A stretch of DNA of 34,905 bases from Muribaculaceae bacterium. GTDB lineage: Bacteria; Bacteroidota; Bacteroidia; Bacteroidales; Muribaculaceae. The stretch lies in the NCBI GenBank assembly GCA_029055345.1, contig JAIDDJ010000005.1, forward strand, positions 1-34,905, written 5' to 3'. The notes beneath the pieces are model-generated. The model searched no databases, had not been told where the DNA came from, and was given only the letters and a program-made list of their open reading frames with translations. A program made the translations under genes and the position numbers. Shown here piece after piece: positions 34,007-34,905 of the stretch; position 1 is the first letter of the stretch, and every line of letters begins with the position of its first letter.

Positions 34007-34540
34007 ATGAAGATAATAGATCCGTTGATTGGCTAAGGCTTTAAGCTTTTATTCGGTAGAGAAGGTGTTTCTGACCCCTTACTGATAAAATTGCTGAATA
34101 GCATTTTTGCCGGCGATCCGCTGTTAGGTAATAATGTGACCATACGGTTCACAAATACCGAGCGGACTAATGAGCTGATTAACGGTAGGGGTTTAAGATA
34201 CGATATTACTTGCACTACCTCGACAGGACATCACTTCATAGTGGAAATGCAGAAAGGTGAGCAGAAACATCTGCTTGAAAGGAGTTAATATTATGTTTCA
34301 AGTGCTATTGCGTCTAAGGGATACCGGGGGAAGGATGAGGAGAAAGGTGTATGGGACTTCAGCCTGATGCCTGTTGTATGGGTATTTAGATGTAACTTTA
34401 AAGTAACCGGACTTGAAGAAGAGCCATTGACTTATGCAGGCATATGTAACTATCGAACCGGCAAACCGATAGGTCAAACACAATGTTATGTTTATATCCA
34501 ACTACCTTGTTTTACAAAGGAAGAATTGGAATGTATATAA
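34007..34540 (+). pseudogene. Decayed Rpn-family nuclease/transposase (PD-(D/E)xK)
   Basis: Read in one frame from ATG at 34007, the sequence gives MKIIDPLIG, stop, GFKLLFGREGVSDPLLIKLL, then RYDITCTTSTGHHFIVEMQ (the Asp...Glu-x-Gln nuclease motif), stop, YYVSSAIASKGYRG, and a final stop at 34538. This is the N-terminal half of the Rpn (TIGR01784-type) recombination-promoting nuclease, about 270-300 residues when intact. Internal TAA codons at 34034 and 34286 and the missing C-terminal half show that it is broken. All three parts are in the same frame, so decay is by substitutions and truncation, not frameshift. It lies next to a tRNA cluster. Confidence 0.8.
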
Positions 34541-34579
34541 TTCCAAAAGATCATATAGATAGAAATATAAAAACAATGC

Positions 34580-34601
34580 GACCGCAGGATTTCCTGCGGT
34601 C
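34580..34601 (-). terminator. Terminator of the tRNA cluster
   Basis: Stem gaccgcagga (34580-34589) with tcctgcggtc (34592-34601) and a very short loop. In the minus-strand direction it is followed by attgtttttatattt, a U-rich tail. It lies 7 bp beyond the tRNA-Leu 3' end and should end the tRNA transcript. Confidence 0.8.
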
Positions 34602-34608
34602 GGCAAAG

Positions 34609-34693
34609 TGTCCAGGATGAGACTCGAACTCACACGGCCAATACGGCCACTACCCCCTCAAAGTAGCGCGTCTACCAATTCCGCCACCTAGAC
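34609..34693 (-). tRNA. tRNA-Leu (GAG)
   Basis: The minus strand folds as a class II tRNA: acceptor GTCTAGG with CCTGGAC, discriminator A, D-loop with AATTGGTAGAC, anticodon stem CTACT/GGTAG with loop TTGAGGG (anticodon GAG), a long variable arm (ggcc-gtatt-ggcc) typical of leucine tRNA, and T-loop TTCGAGT. CCA is not encoded. Confidence 0.93.
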
Positions 34694-34750
34694 ATTGCGA
34701 CCTCTCGCTATTTGCATCGGAACTCTACAGCTCCTCGGTCAAATACTTGG

Positions 34751-34823
<73 letters not shown>

Positions 34824-34832
34824 ATTTGTTGG

Positions 34833-34905
<73 letters not shown>

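Noticed and set aside
34091..34288. Separate 65-codon gene with nuclease-like motif
   Set aside because: It is the middle part of a longer in-frame Rpn remnant bounded by stop codons, so it was annotated as one pseudogene.

Overview
The window looks like a chromosomal segment of a gut-type Bacteroidales bacterium, plausibly a Muribaculaceae relative; the family-level guess is inference from gene content only. Supporting signs are promoters with the Bacteroidetes -7 box TAnnTTTG, weak use of Shine-Dalgarno sites, a succinate/propionate-type metabolism (mdh, methylmalonyl-CoA mutase mutA/mutB), and Bacteroidales-style radA, ftsE, uvrA, rmuC and SPFH genes. Apart from one short inverted-repeat element and one decayed Rpn-type transposase, I see no phage, plasmid, CRISPR or integrase genes.

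Layout, left to right. 1-77 is the edge of a repeat whose second copy lies at 12076-12409. 101-5311 holds an ion channel with an altered selectivity filter, an SPFH/band 7 membrane protein, malate dehydrogenase, and divergently RadA and an FtsE-type ATPase. 5355-9509 is the mutAB operon, with a clear promoter and a perfect 19-bp terminator shared with the convergent fluoride channel crcB. 10242-13974 carries a Yip1-like membrane protein with an acidic N-terminus and an ECF-type cobalt/nickel importer (cbiM-PDGLE fusion, cbiQ, cbiO) split by the 334-bp MITE-like element. 13941-18153 holds a uracil-DNA glycosylase superfamily protein, smpB, a U32 peptidase-family protein and a metal permease with a C-terminal HMA domain. 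18154-18498 is a non-coding stretch with three consecutive hairpins. 18499-20123 holds a secreted rhodanese and glycerate kinase.

20174-25237 is the most coherent metabolic unit: a promoter, a possible 20-codon leader ORF, iorA, iorB, a PLP aminotransferase and a CoA-transferase/hydrolase. Together they could transaminate an amino acid, oxidatively decarboxylate the 2-oxo acid to an acyl- or aryl-acetyl-CoA, and move the CoA to release an acid. Such a set would make arylacetates or branched-chain acids during amino-acid fermentation. 25363-27953 has an unrecognised gene paired with a CDF zinc/iron-type exporter, an NlpE-like lipoprotein and a small lipoprotein. 27961-32477 has uvrA and rmuC. 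32534-33873 is a COG0523 GTPase with a 23-histidine tract, preceded by a tandem repeat with a Zur-box-like core. The window ends with an Rpn pseudogene and a minus-strand tRNA cluster (two Gly-GCC, one Leu-GAG).

Metal handling recurs: an ECF Co/Ni importer near a B12-dependent mutase, an HMA-fused permease, a CDF exporter, an NlpE-like lipoprotein and a COG0523 metallochaperone. No single new defence or mobile system is evident. The best candidates for a second look are the ior-aminotransferase-CoA-transferase operon and its leader ORF, the inverted-repeat element, the channel filter, and the repeats upstream of the COG0523 gene.
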